DNA from: Pseudomonadota bacterium
Lineage (GTDB): Bacteria; Pseudomonadota; Alphaproteobacteria; Rhizobiales; Beijerinckiaceae
Length of the DNA: 64,000 nt
Direction of reading: 5' to 3'
Assembly: GCA_021780435.1 (NCBI GenBank)
Contig: JAJXYV010000200.1
Coordinates: forward strand, 35,192 to 99,191
Under the pieces are notes generated by a model, which did no database searches, was not told the DNA's origin, and saw only the letters and a program-made list of their open reading frames with translations. Below are positions 27,702-36,917 of this stretch, piece after piece (position 1 is the first letter of the stretch; every line of letters begins with the position of its first letter). The translations under genes and the position numbers were made by a program.

Positions 27702-28514
27702 TCATTTGTGACGCCAGACTTTGACTGCCGAGGCGAGCAGGAGAACCACGAGCAGCGGAATCAAAATGCCGGTTGGCACGATGCCTAGCAATTGCCCGCC
27801 GAGGAACGTCCCGACAACCGAGCCCGCCGCCATGACCACGACAAACGCGCGGTTGCGCCCAAGCGTCGCGAAGCTCGGATCGCGGCTGTAGCGGGCGAAG
27901 CCGACGATCATCGTCGGCAGGCTCACCGCCAGCGACAGACTGCCCGCAAGCTTTATGTCAGCGCCGAACAGCAGGATCAGCGTCGGAATTAGCAACTCAC
28001 CTCCGGCGACGCCAAGCAGCGCGGCCACGACACCGATCACGAACCCGGCGAGCACGCCGCCCACCGCCTGCGTCACGCCGGTGAATGGCGGCGCGCTGGC
28101 CGTCACGTGATGGTCGAGCACGAGCACCATCGCGATCACGGCAAGCATCACGGCGATGACGCGATAGAGTGTGCCTGAGCGAAGCCGGACGACCCATCCC
28201 GCGCCTAGCCACGCTCCCAGCAAGCTTCCGGCCAACAGATTGACGATGACGGACCAATGCGCCGCGACTTCGCTCCACGGCACCGCACCGGTTCGAAACG
28301 GCAGCGCCGTCGCCACCACGACGAGGCTCATGGCCTTGTTTAAGATCACCGCTTCCAGCGCGCCGAAACGGAAGACGCTGATGAGCAGCGGTAAGCGAAA
28401 TTCCGCGCCACCTAGTCCGATCAATCCGCCGAGCGCGCCGATGAGCGCCCCGCCGGCGAAAGCCGCCGGCGCGCTACGCGGCGCCGTGCTGCCCGATACC
28501 GCGGGAGTTGTCAT
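27702..28514 (-). CDS. Sulfite exporter TauE/SafE family protein
   Basis: GGALIGALGGLIGLGGAEFRLPLLI...; multiple TM helices. Confidence 0.9.
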   Translation of the reverse strand: MTTPAVSGSTAPRSAPAAFAGGALIGALGGLIGLGGAEFRLPLLISVFRFGALEAVILNKAMSLVVVATALPFRTGAVPWSEVAAHWSVIVNLLAGSLLGAWLGAGWVVRLRSGTLYRVIAVMLAVIAMVLVLDHHVTASAPPFTGVTQAVGGVLAGFVIGVVAALLGVAGGELLIPTLILLFGADIKLAGSLSLAVSLPTMIVGFARYSRDPSFATLGRNRAFVVVMAAGSVVGTFLGGQLLGIVPTGILIPLLVVLLLASAVKVWRHK

Positions 28515-28601
28515 GGCGGCGCGGCCAGCAAGCTCGCACCGCCGCTTCCGACAACCCCCGCCGAAAGCGAGCTCCGCGTTCCTGCTGCCGAAGAAAGCTC
28601 G

Positions 28602-29822
28602 CTAGTCATTGCGGCCACCGCGCAGTACGCTGAACGCCTTTGCTCCCCACCAGATCAGCAGCCCGCCGACCAGCGCAATCGCGAGGTTGCTGAGGAAACC
28701 TGTCACGCCGACGGCAATGGCCAGCGCCCAGTGGGAGGGACGGTCCAAATCCTTGAGCAGCGCGATGTGCAGCAGGCCCGCGACGGTGAGCAAGCCAGCC
28801 AAAATCGGCAAGGGAAATCCGGCCAACACTCCGGCCAGACTGGCGCCAATTGCAACCCCGAGGACCAGCAGGACACTGCCCAGCATGACAGGGGCGCCGC
28901 CTGTGCGAGCGCCGAAGCTGCGGTGGGCGGTCATGCCACCGGCCCCATGGCAGACTGGCATCCCGCTGATCCCACCCGCCACAAGATTGGCCACGCCCAG
29001 GGTCAGTGCCAGCCGGCCCGGCCGCACCCGGCTGGCGGCCGCACCGAAGTACGTCCGAGCTGCGTCCGCGGTTGCGAGGCAGGAATTGGCGAAAGTCAAC
29101 GGCAACTGAGGCAGCACGAGCGCGACCATGGCGGTGGCGAATGCTTGAATGCTCAGTTGCGGCACATGGAGCGAGGAGGGCCCCAGCGTCACCGCCCCGT
29201 GATAGGACAGCGCCATACCGATGACCGCGAGCGCCACGAAAATCAGGCTCACGTTGCGGCGGCGCAGCAGCAAAGCCGCCACAGCCACGACCACCCCGCC
29301 ACCCAGCAGCCACCACGTAGGATAAGTATGATCTGTAAAAGCCGCGGGTGGTGCGGTGGCCAGATTCCACGCGAGTTGGCAAAATAACAGCCCGACCGAT
29401 AGCTGCACCCCACGAATGATCGGATGCGGGAATACCTTCGCGACCCGGTCCAGCAATCCGGAGGCGCCTAGCACCACAAACACGCCACCCATCAGCAGCG
29501 ACCCCGCCGCGATTTCGGAGGAGCCCAGTCCTTGGGCAATCGCAATCGCGCCGAAGGCCTTGAGCGGCTGTACCGGCACCGGCACCCGGTACAGAAGACC
29601 GGCCATCACATACAGGAGCCCAGCGGGCAGGAGGACGGCGGTCGGAGACAAGCCGTTCTTGACGATCAACGCGACCGCTATCGGCACTAGAACGCCTAGG
29701 TCGGCGACTGCCCCGGCCAATTCAGCGCGGTCAAACCGCAACCGCACCGAATCGCGCTGCAAATCCGATGCTGGGGAAAATACGCTGGTTCGCGGTAACG
29801 TCTGCGGCAGTGGGCCTGTCAT
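28602..29822 (-). CDS. Putative sulfate/molybdate (MOT1-like) transporter
   Basis: ELAGAVADLGVLVPIAVALIVKNGLSPTAVLLPAGLLYVMAGLLYRVPVPVQPLKA; MPVCHGAGGMTAHRSFGARTGG. Confidence 0.85.
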   Translation of the reverse strand: MTGPLPQTLPRTSVFSPASDLQRDSVRLRFDRAELAGAVADLGVLVPIAVALIVKNGLSPTAVLLPAGLLYVMAGLLYRVPVPVQPLKAFGAIAIAQGLGSSEIAAGSLLMGGVFVVLGASGLLDRVAKVFPHPIIRGVQLSVGLLFCQLAWNLATAPPAAFTDHTYPTWWLLGGGVVVAVAALLLRRRNVSLIFVALAVIGMALSYHGAVTLGPSSLHVPQLSIQAFATAMVALVLPQLPLTFANSCLATADAARTYFGAAASRVRPGRLALTLGVANLVAGGISGMPVCHGAGGMTAHRSFGARTGGAPVMLGSVLLVLGVAIGASLAGVLAGFPLPILAGLLTVAGLLHIALLKDLDRPSHWALAIAVGVTGFLSNLAIALVGGLLIWWGAKAFSVLRGGRND

Positions 29823-29872
29823 CGGGAACTCGGAGCGGTATCGACTTCCATGAGCGAGGCCTCCGGTGAATA

Positions 29873-29896
29873 CGCTATGGTATATTGACCATAGCG
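29873..29896. promoter_or_regulatory. Candidate ModE-binding palindrome
   Basis: CGCTATGGT-ATATTG-ACCATAGCG between modE-like and MOT1-like genes. Confidence 0.6.
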
Positions 29897-29944
29897 ACAG
29901 GCAAGAATCAACCACTTCGCCGGAGCCTTAACTTGGGCCGAGAA

Positions 29945-30301
29945 TCAGACTTTGGGACCAGCATCGGGCACCGCGTGCCCGTCTAGCGCCTTAAGGTCGC
30001 CCTCTCCAAGCTGTGTCGCCGCCGCCTCAATCCGGCGATAGCGAGCCAGAACATCGGCGCCAAACGGTGTCAGCGTCGCGCCGCCACCGCCCGAACCGCC
30101 CGTGGCCCGCTCGACCACGGGCGTGTCAAAGGCACGGTTCAAGCTGTCGATCAAAGTCCAGGCACGCTTGTAGTCCATGCCCATGGCGCGAGCGGCGGCC
30201 GAGATCGATCCAGTATCGCGCACGCTCTCGAGCAGCGCGGCCTTCCCCGGCCCGAGGCGGGCGCCCGACGCGAGTATTAGGGAAATCTTGAGACGCGCCA
30301 T
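29945..30301 (-). CDS. ModE-family winged-helix regulator (N-terminal domain only)
   Basis: LGPGKAALLESVRDTGSISAAARAMGMDYKRAWTLIDSLNRAFDTPVVERATGGSGGGGATLTPFG. Confidence 0.9.
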   Translation of the reverse strand: MARLKISLILASGARLGPGKAALLESVRDTGSISAAARAMGMDYKRAWTLIDSLNRAFDTPVVERATGGSGGGGATLTPFGADVLARYRRIEAAATQLGEGDLKALDGHAVPDAGPKV

Positions 30302-30866
30302 GGTCCATAACGGTTACCACAAACGAGTTTCACGCTCGACGGTGTCGTAGGTGAGCGCGACTCAAGTCGGGACGCTGAGCGAATGTCCGTCTCGGCCAAC
30401 GCATGCCCTCGATGCCTACGGCAAGCCCCCTGAAGCCGCACAGGTGGCAGCGGCCCCGGCAATCCGATGGCGCCGACGCGAGGTGCCAAAAATCCGGATG
30501 CCCGATATCGAAGCGGAAGAGAGTACGGCGCGGCCTTCACGCCGGATCAATGAGAATCGTTACGCCTTCTGCGTCGGCGAGGCGCCTATCAACGTAAGCG
30601 GCGCGCGGCGGACCGCACATTTTTTGAGGGAGGCGCGTCTACGACTTCTCCTGCGATTTACCGGTCGAATCGAGCAGTTCCGCGCGCCCGTGCTGCTCCT
30701 GAAATCGGCGGGCTGCAGTTCCCGCTGCTGGAGCATTCGTAGCAGTGGCCGCATCACTCCGATTTGCATCCTGTAACCCGCCACAGCCCGACGAGAAGCA
30801 GCAGGGTCTTCCAACCGACGGCCACTATCGATTTCTATTGGACCATGAACATCCGAGGAGATTGAG

Positions 30867-31163
30867 ATGGTCCGGGAACGAGAATTCGCGATCAAGAAAA
30901 CCATCCGGAGACAACAGCTTCGAGAGATGGTGCCGCTTGCCGACAGCACCATTTACGAGATGGAGCAGCGCGGGGAATTTCCGCGGCGCTTTGCCCTCTC
31001 GCCCCGCTGCGTCGTCTGGGACCTGGCGGAGGTCGAAGCCTGGCTGGCTTCGCGCCGATCAGCTCCAATTGTCCGCGCGCAATCTCCTGACGTCAGGCAA
31101 CGGCGGTCGCGCCCTGTTCGAGAGCCGGGTCGGGTTCAAGCAGCGGCATCGAAGGCGGGATGA
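30867..31163 (+). CDS. AlpA family phage-regulatory/excisionase-like protein
   Basis: IRRQQLREMVPLADSTIYEMEQRGEFPRRFALSPRCVVWDLAEVEAWLASR. Confidence 0.9.
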   Translation: MVREREFAIKKTIRRQQLREMVPLADSTIYEMEQRGEFPRRFALSPRCVVWDLAEVEAWLASRRSAPIVRAQSPDVRQRRSRPVREPGRVQAAASKAG

Positions 31164-32373
31164 GCACCGGGACGCGCTTCTTGCCGGAGACCCAGGCGTC
31201 GATGATATCCGACCACTCTTGCATCATATGGCGACGCTGCACTTCGTACTCCGCTTTGTTGTAGACCCCGCGCGAGGAACGGCCGTCCTCATGCGCAAGG
31301 CACTTCTCGATCCAATCGCTGTTGAAGCCAAGTTCATTGAGCAGCGTTGAGCCGGTCCTTCGCAGATCGTGAACCGTAAATGGCTCAAGGGGCAAACCTT
31401 CCTTCTTCGCCAGCTCGACGACCGAGTAAGTGACACGATTGAACGTCGCGCGAGACATCGGGGCATCCGCGTCGTACCGCGATGGCAACAGGTATCTCGA
31501 ATTTCCGGCGCAGGTCTTCAGCGCGATCATGATGTCGAGGGTCTGGCGCGACAGATAAACATTGTGCGCCTTCGAACGCTTCATCCGCTCCTTCGGGATC
31601 GTCCAGACCGCGTTCTCGAAATCGACCTCGTCCCAGATCGCATCCTGCAGTTCGCTCTTGCGCACCATCGTCTGCAGGTAGAGACGCATGCCGAGCCGGA
31701 TGGTCGGCAGCGTCGCCACCTTCTCGAGCAGCTTGAGCATGATCCTGATCTCGGTGGGTGAAAGTGACCGGTCCTTCGGCACGAAAGTTGCGATCGAAGC
31801 TGGCCCCACATCGTCAGCGGGGTTGGCGACCTTTTCGCCGTGCAAGATCGCGAAGCCGTAGATCTGCTTGACGATGTCGCGGACGTGGATCGCCGTCGCT
31901 GGCGCACCGCGCTCGACGATCGCACCGCAATGAGCCCGCAGGTCATCCGGTGTGATTTCGGTCAGCAGCCTGTTGCGCCACCCGGGCAGCAGCTCGCGCT
32001 CGAAAATTGATCGGCGCATCGCCCGCGTGCTGTCCGCCATCGGCGCCGCGGCCAGCCACTTTTCGCCGAACTCGCCAAAACTCTTTGCTTCCAGAAGACG
32101 GCGCTTGTCGCGCTGCTTTTCAATCGCCGGGGATCGCCCTTCGCTGATGGCTCGCCGGGCGTCAATGCACAGCTCTCGAGCCCGAGCAAGCGACAGGCCG
32201 GCCGGGCCGTACTTGCCGAAGGTGACGGTCTCACGCCGCCCGTTCATCCGATAATCGAGCTGGAAAGTGAGTATCCCCGATGGTCTTACGAGCACATACA
32301 TGCCGTCCCGGTCGGTGACCTTATATAATTTATCTTTCGGTTTCAGGTGCTTAAGGGCTGCATCGGTCAGCAT
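31093..32373 (-). CDS. Tyrosine-type site-specific integrase (P4-type, DUF4102 N-terminus)
   Basis: MLTDAALKHLKPKDKLYKVTDRDGMYVLVRPSG; FTVHDLRRTGSTLLNELGFNSDWIEKCLAHE. Confidence 0.96.
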   Translation of the reverse strand: MLTDAALKHLKPKDKLYKVTDRDGMYVLVRPSGILTFQLDYRMNGRRETVTFGKYGPAGLSLARARELCIDARRAISEGRSPAIEKQRDKRRLLEAKSFGEFGEKWLAAAPMADSTRAMRRSIFERELLPGWRNRLLTEITPDDLRAHCGAIVERGAPATAIHVRDIVKQIYGFAILHGEKVANPADDVGPASIATFVPKDRSLSPTEIRIMLKLLEKVATLPTIRLGMRLYLQTMVRKSELQDAIWDEVDFENAVWTIPKERMKRSKAHNVYLSRQTLDIMIALKTCAGNSRYLLPSRYDADAPMSRATFNRVTYSVVELAKKEGLPLEPFTVHDLRRTGSTLLNELGFNSDWIEKCLAHEDGRSSRGVYNKAEYEVQRRHMMQEWSDIIDAWVSGKKRVPVLIPPSMPLLEPDPALEQGATAVA

Positions 32374-32395
32374 TTGGCCGCCTCCACGAAAAAAG

Positions 32396-32540
32396 ACCGT
32401 CAGGCCGTTTTTGGGCACCAATTAGACAGAAATCCTTTTTCTTTCAGTATGTTACGAAGAATAAAAGACCGTCAAAGGTGCTCAGACCCTGACGGTATCG
32501 GACGAAATCCGCTTTTGCAATGGGGAAGCATACCGTCAGG
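32396..32540. repeat. ACCGTCAGG repeat cluster between integrase and guaA
   Basis: ACCGTCAGG 32396-32404, ACCGTCAAA 32468-32476, inverted CCTGACGGT 32488-32496, ACCGTCAGG 32532-32540. Confidence 0.6.
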
Positions 32541-32639
32541 AAGTACGTCACGCGCGATCTCTGCCGCCCGATAGTCACCGAACGTCTCTTACTGGTTTTA
32601 TTTTATTTATCAGTGTCTTATGGAGGTTTCCGGGACGTT

Positions 32640-32700
32640 CTCGGATACCCTCGGATAGGCTAAAATCATTCCCACTCGATCGTGCCGGGTGGCTTGCTGG
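32640..32700. other. Probable ICE/chromosome junction (att) at the guaA 3' end
   Basis: Integrase gene sits next to the guaA terminus; guaA remains intact through its stop codon at 32666. Confidence 0.7.
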
Positions 32701-34258
32701 TCACGTCATAGACCACCCGGTTGACGCCCTTGACCTCGTTGATGATCCGGGTCGCGGCGCGGCCGAGGAAAGTCATGTCGAAGGGGAAGAAGTCGGCGGT
32801 CATGCCGTCCACCGAGGTCACGGCGCGCAACGCGCAGACGTGGTCATAGGTGCGGCCGTCGCCCATCACGCCGACGGTTCGCACCGGCAGCAGCACGGCG
32901 AAGGCTTGCCAGATGGCGTCGTAGAGCCCGGCTTTGCGGATCTCATCGAGATAGATGGCGTCAGCCTTGCGCAGGATGTCGAGCTTTTCGCGGGTGACGC
33001 CGCCGGGGCAGCGAATGGCGAGGCCGGGTCCCGGGAAAGGATGGCGGCCGACGAAGGCTTCGGGGAGGCCGAGCTCGCGACCGAGCGCGCGCACCTCGTC
33101 CTTGAAAAGTTCGCGCAGCGGCTCGACGAGCTTCATGTTCATGCGCTCGGGCAGTCCGCCGACGTTATGGTGGCTTTTGATCGTCACCGAAGGGCCGCCG
33201 GTGAAGGAGACGCTTTCGATCACGTCGGGATAGAGCGTGCCCTGCGCCAAAAATTCCGGCGCGCCCTTGCCGTCGGCGGCGATCTTCTTGGCCTCGGCCT
33301 CGAAGGTCTCGATGAAGAGGCGGCCGATGGTCTTGCGCTTCGTTTCCGGATCGGCCTCGCCTTCGAGCGCGCCGATGAACAGGTCCTGCGCCTGAACATG
33401 GACGAGTGGAATATTGTAATGGTCGCGGAACAGGGTCACGACTTCCTCGGCCTCGCCCATGCGCAGCAGGCCATGGTCGACGAAGACGCAGGTGAGCTTT
33501 TCGCCGATCGCCTCGTGGATCAGCACGGCGGCGACGGCGGAATCGACGCCGCCGGAGAGGCCGCAGAGCACCCGCCCCTGCCCCACCTGTTCGCGGACCG
33601 CGTTGATCGCCTCGCCGCGGAAGGCGGCCATGGTCCAGTCGGATTTGAGGCCCGCGACCTTGTGGACGAAATTGGCGAGCAGCCTCGCGCCTTCGGGGGT
33701 GTGGGCGACCTCGGGATGGAACTGGGTCGTGAAGATCCGGCGCTTTTCGTCTGAGGCCACGGCGAATGGCGCGTTCTCGCTGCGCGCCTTGACGGTGAAG
33801 CCTTCGGGCAGCCGGGTCACGCGGTCGCCGTGGCTCATCCAGACCTGATAGGCGCCGCCGGCCTCCCAGACGCCGTCGAACAGAGCGCTCGGCTCGATGA
33901 TCTCGACATTGGCGCGGCCGAATTCGGCATGGTGTCCGCCCTCGACGGAGCCGCCCATCTGCGCGGCGATGGTCTGCTGGCCATAGCAGATGGCGAGGAT
34001 CGGCAAGCCGGAGTCTAGAATGTTGCGCGGCGCGCGCGGCGAGCCTTCGTCGGTGACCGAGGCCGGGCCGCCCGACAGGATGACCGCCTTCGGCGCAATC
34101 TGTTCAAAAGCCTTTTCGGCGGACTGGAAGGGCGCGATCTCGCAATAGACGCCCGCCTCGCGGACGCGGCGCGCGATGAGTTGCGTCACCTGCGAGCCGA
34201 AATCGACAATGAGAACCTTGTCGTGATGCTGGCGGATTTCGTCGTGAAGCGATGTCAT
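32666..34258 (-). CDS. guaA: GMP synthase (glutamine-hydrolysing)
   Basis: [27 protein letters not shown]...[20 protein letters not shown]...PPGTIEWE. Confidence 0.98.
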   Translation of the reverse strand: MTSLHDEIRQHHDKVLIVDFGSQVTQLIARRVREAGVYCEIAPFQSAEKAFEQIAPKAVILSGGPASVTDEGSPRAPRNILDSGLPILAICYGQQTIAAQMGGSVEGGHHAEFGRANVEIIEPSALFDGVWEAGGAYQVWMSHGDRVTRLPEGFTVKARSENAPFAVASDEKRRIFTTQFHPEVAHTPEGARLLANFVHKVAGLKSDWTMAAFRGEAINAVREQVGQGRVLCGLSGGVDSAVAAVLIHEAIGEKLTCVFVDHGLLRMGEAEEVVTLFRDHYNIPLVHVQAQDLFIGALEGEADPETKRKTIGRLFIETFEAEAKKIAADGKGAPEFLAQGTLYPDVIESVSFTGGPSVTIKSHHNVGGLPERMNMKLVEPLRELFKDEVRALGRELGLPEAFVGRHPFPGPGLAIRCPGGVTREKLDILRKADAIYLDEIRKAGLYDAIWQAFAVLLPVRTVGVMGDGRTYDHVCALRAVTSVDGMTADFFPFDMTFLGRAATRIINEVKGVNRVVYDVTSKPPGTIEWE

Positions 34259-34574
34259 GGAAAATGTCCCGTCGAGGGGTTCCGATTAAGCCATGCGCCC
34301 CGACGAAGCAAGGCGCTCGCGGGCGGCGCCGTTATCCGTATTTGCGGCCCATTCTGGGCCAAATTTTTTCGAAAAATCACAAAATCGTCTAATGACAATG
34401 AGAAAAGCTTCGACTAACGTACACACGCCCTCCAGAAGGAGGAGCGGCCGAAAAACGGCCCAAGCTTGCTGTCCAAGTCGTGGGAGGACGTTTCGCATCG
34501 AAAATTGCGTTTGAAACAGCGCTGGGGAGAAGCCTTCAGGACTTCTTCGATGTGAAACAGGACAAGGTAAGGCG

Positions 34575-34604
34575 GAGCGGAAAGACTTGATTGTCTTTCC
34601 GCTC
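34575..34604 (+). terminator. Rho-independent terminator-like hairpin
   Basis: GAGCGGAAAGAC-TTGATT-GTCTTTCCGCTC (12-bp perfect stem) followed by atttatttg. Confidence 0.65.
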
Positions 34605-34674
34605 ATTTATTTGTAGACCCCGCGACGTCTCATTTCTCAGGCCGCAACGGCGCGCCTTCCGACGGAGGCGCGGC

Positions 34675-36312
34675 GTGAAGTCCCTGCAATCGCTCATTGG
34701 CGCAGCCCTTCGGCGTTCGGCGCTCGCCGGTCCTCCCCGTTCTCCCTGGCTTGCCTGGTTCGAGCCGCTGCCCGTCCTCAACGAGGAGGGCGAAACGCCG
34801 ATGCTCGGCGTCATGGCGGCGCTGTGGATGCTGTCGCCGGAACTCCAGAAGGAATTCGCCCTCGAATCGCGCAAGGAGCGCGCGCGCTTCATCGGTTGGT
34901 GCTGCACGCTTGCGGGCAAGGAATTCCAGTTGATGCGCGAGGCGGCGGTGTTCGGACCTGCGCGCGACCTCTATTTCCGGCCCTCGCGCTATTCGGTGGA
35001 ATTTTCGGGCGGTCCGGTCGCGGTTCCTTACGCGGTTGTCGCCGTGTTCGGGCTCGGCGTCGAGCAGCCGTCGCCCGATGATCCCGACACGAAGAAGGTC
35101 GCCCGCGCCCTGCTGAAATGGACTTTCGACAAGGCCGGGGAATTGTTCGGCGGCGCGGACGCCCTCCCCGGCTGGTTCATCGAGGCGGCGCGCAAGGCGG
35201 GCCCCGATTTCGTCACGGAGTTCGGTCGCCCCGAAAATGTGTCTCAGGCGCCGCGCTTGCCGGCGCCGCGCGGCGGGTTCGACAGGGGCGGCGTCAACGC
35301 CTATGGACCGATCACAGGGGCGGCGGGCGACGATGACCTCCGTTGCGGCGCGGCGGCGCTGGCCGCCGTCGGGATCGCGACCGCGAGCGACCTCGATGCG
35401 CCGGTTTTTGGCGTGAACATCTTCTTTATGACGCCGTTGGAAACGCTGCGCCTGTTCTGCACGCGCGGCGCCAGCCTGTTCCTCAATCGCCGCAGCATCG
35501 GCGCCTGGCGTTGGGACCTGCCGGAATGGCCGCGCGAACTTGCTTTCTGCGCGTTTCTCGTGGACGAGATCTGGGCGCCGAGCGCCTTTGTGCGCCGCGC
35601 GTTCGAAATGTCCTCCCCCGTCCCGGTCGTCGAAGCGCCGCCCGCCGTGCTTGCGCCGCCCCTCGCGGCGGATCGGGCGAAATTCGGCTTGCCGGCGAAG
35701 GGTTTCATCTTCCTGGTCAGCGCCGACGAGGGCGACTCGTTCAACCGGAGCAATCCCCTCGCCGCGATCCGCGCCTTCAAGGCCGCCTTCCCGGCGCCGG
35801 AGGTCGGCGTGGGCCTCGTGGTGCGAACGCCGTCGGAAACGATCGGCGCCGACGATCGCGATGAACTGGTTCAGGCGGCGTCCGACGACGCGCGAATCGT
35901 CCTCGTCGACGAGGCCCTCACCCAAGACGAACGGCTCGCCCTCATGGCCTCCTGCGATTGTCTGGTTTCGCTGCACCGGGCCACGGCCTTCGGCCGCACG
36001 ATCGCCGAAGCCCTCATCCTCGGCCTGCCGGTCGTCGCGACCCATTGGTCGGGCAATGTCGATTACGCCGAGGTCGGCGAGCAATATCTGGTCGAGGCGA
36101 AAAAGGTTGCTCTGGGGCCGGACCACGAGCCCTTCGCCGATGGACAACTCTGGGCGGAGCCAGACATCGGGGCGGCGGCCGAGGCCCTGCGCGCCGCACG
36201 GACCGACCAGAGCCGCGGCGAGCCGGCTATCCCCGCGCGCTTCAGCGCCGAAGCGGCCGGCGCGCGCTACGCCCGCCGGCTGGAGCTTTACGGGGTCACG
36301 GGCGCTCGTTAG
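34675..36312 (+). CDS. Glycosyltransferase family 4-like protein
   Basis: ILVDEALTQDERLALMASCDCLVSLHRATAFGRTIAEALILGLPVVATHWSGNVDY (track A-frame: ILVDEALT...); start chosen at GTG 34675, ORF opens at 34591. Confidence 0.75.
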   Translation: MKSLQSLIGAALRRSALAGPPRSPWLAWFEPLPVLNEEGETPMLGVMAALWMLSPELQKEFALESRKERARFIGWCCTLAGKEFQLMREAAVFGPARDLYFRPSRYSVEFSGGPVAVPYAVVAVFGLGVEQPSPDDPDTKKVARALLKWTFDKAGELFGGADALPGWFIEAARKAGPDFVTEFGRPENVSQAPRLPAPRGGFDRGGVNAYGPITGAAGDDDLRCGAAALAAVGIATASDLDAPVFGVNIFFMTPLETLRLFCTRGASLFLNRRSIGAWRWDLPEWPRELAFCAFLVDEIWAPSAFVRRAFEMSSPVPVVEAPPAVLAPPLAADRAKFGLPAKGFIFLVSADEGDSFNRSNPLAAIRAFKAAFPAPEVGVGLVVRTPSETIGADDRDELVQAASDDARIVLVDEALTQDERLALMASCDCLVSLHRATAFGRTIAEALILGLPVVATHWSGNVDYAEVGEQYLVEAKKVALGPDHEPFADGQLWAEPDIGAAAEALRAARTDQSRGEPAIPARFSAEAAGARYARRLELYGVTGAR

Positions 36313-36507
36313 CTAAAGCCGGCAAGGGATCAGATCCGAGGCAGGTCATTCGGAGGCGCCCCGCTCTTGAGGAAGCCGGTCTACCCGAATGCGCCATTGC
36401 AAGCACTTACGGCATCGATGGCTTCTGGCGGAAAGCGGAATGGCGGCTGCGTCGCCAACAAGGGAAAGGATTGGTGGGAAGCCGACCCTCGTGTTCCTGA
36501 TTTGTGG

Positions 36508-36630
36508 CTAATCCCCCGAACATCGGCCTAGGTCGACGTCCTTGTGCTGAACGCAATCTTGACTGTCGTACGCAAGCGCGGCAACGGCGCCGATTAGCAG
36601 AAAAGAAGAAACCGTCAGAAGCTTGAACAT
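36508..36630 (-). CDS. Small secreted 40-aa protein candidate (not in ORF track)
   Basis: MFKLLTVSSFLLIGAVAALAYDSQDCVQHKDVDLGRCSGD*; signal-peptide-like N-terminus, AGGAAAGA upstream of ATG. Confidence 0.45.
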   Translation of the reverse strand: MFKLLTVSSFLLIGAVAALAYDSQDCVQHKDVDLGRCSGD

Positions 36631-36917
36631 TCTTTCCTGCTTACCCATCGGAATCTCGACAGCCTGCAACCGTAAAAACTCAAGGCTGGTCGCAGCAGTC
36701 CGTCATTATTGCCCATGGCTTCGGTTCAGGAAAAGGCGCGGTGTCGGGAAAGTCTCCTTCGAGCCGACAGCGGTTCGCCCACCGATGACCGCTCTCCGTC
36801 CGCTAAAGAAAACCATCCTTCATGAGCGACAGGCTGGATTTCTACCGCGAAGATCGAGGCGGCGTCGCATTCGTGTGAGCGATCGGCCGAAGGGGAAACG
36901 TGGTCGTCGGCCCCAAA

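Larger units (their letters stand above)
1..32665. mobile_element. Integrative and conjugative element (ICEMlSym-like, trb-type T4SS), left end outside the window
   Basis: Contiguous repA/parA/relaxase/traG/trb module, LuxRI pair, AlpA-like genes and a tyrosine integrase adjacent to the guaA 3' end. Confidence 0.88.

Noticed and set aside
30277-30866. Several overlapping ORFs between the ModE-like and AlpA-like genes
   Set aside because: Contradictory frames, biased composition, no homology recognised.
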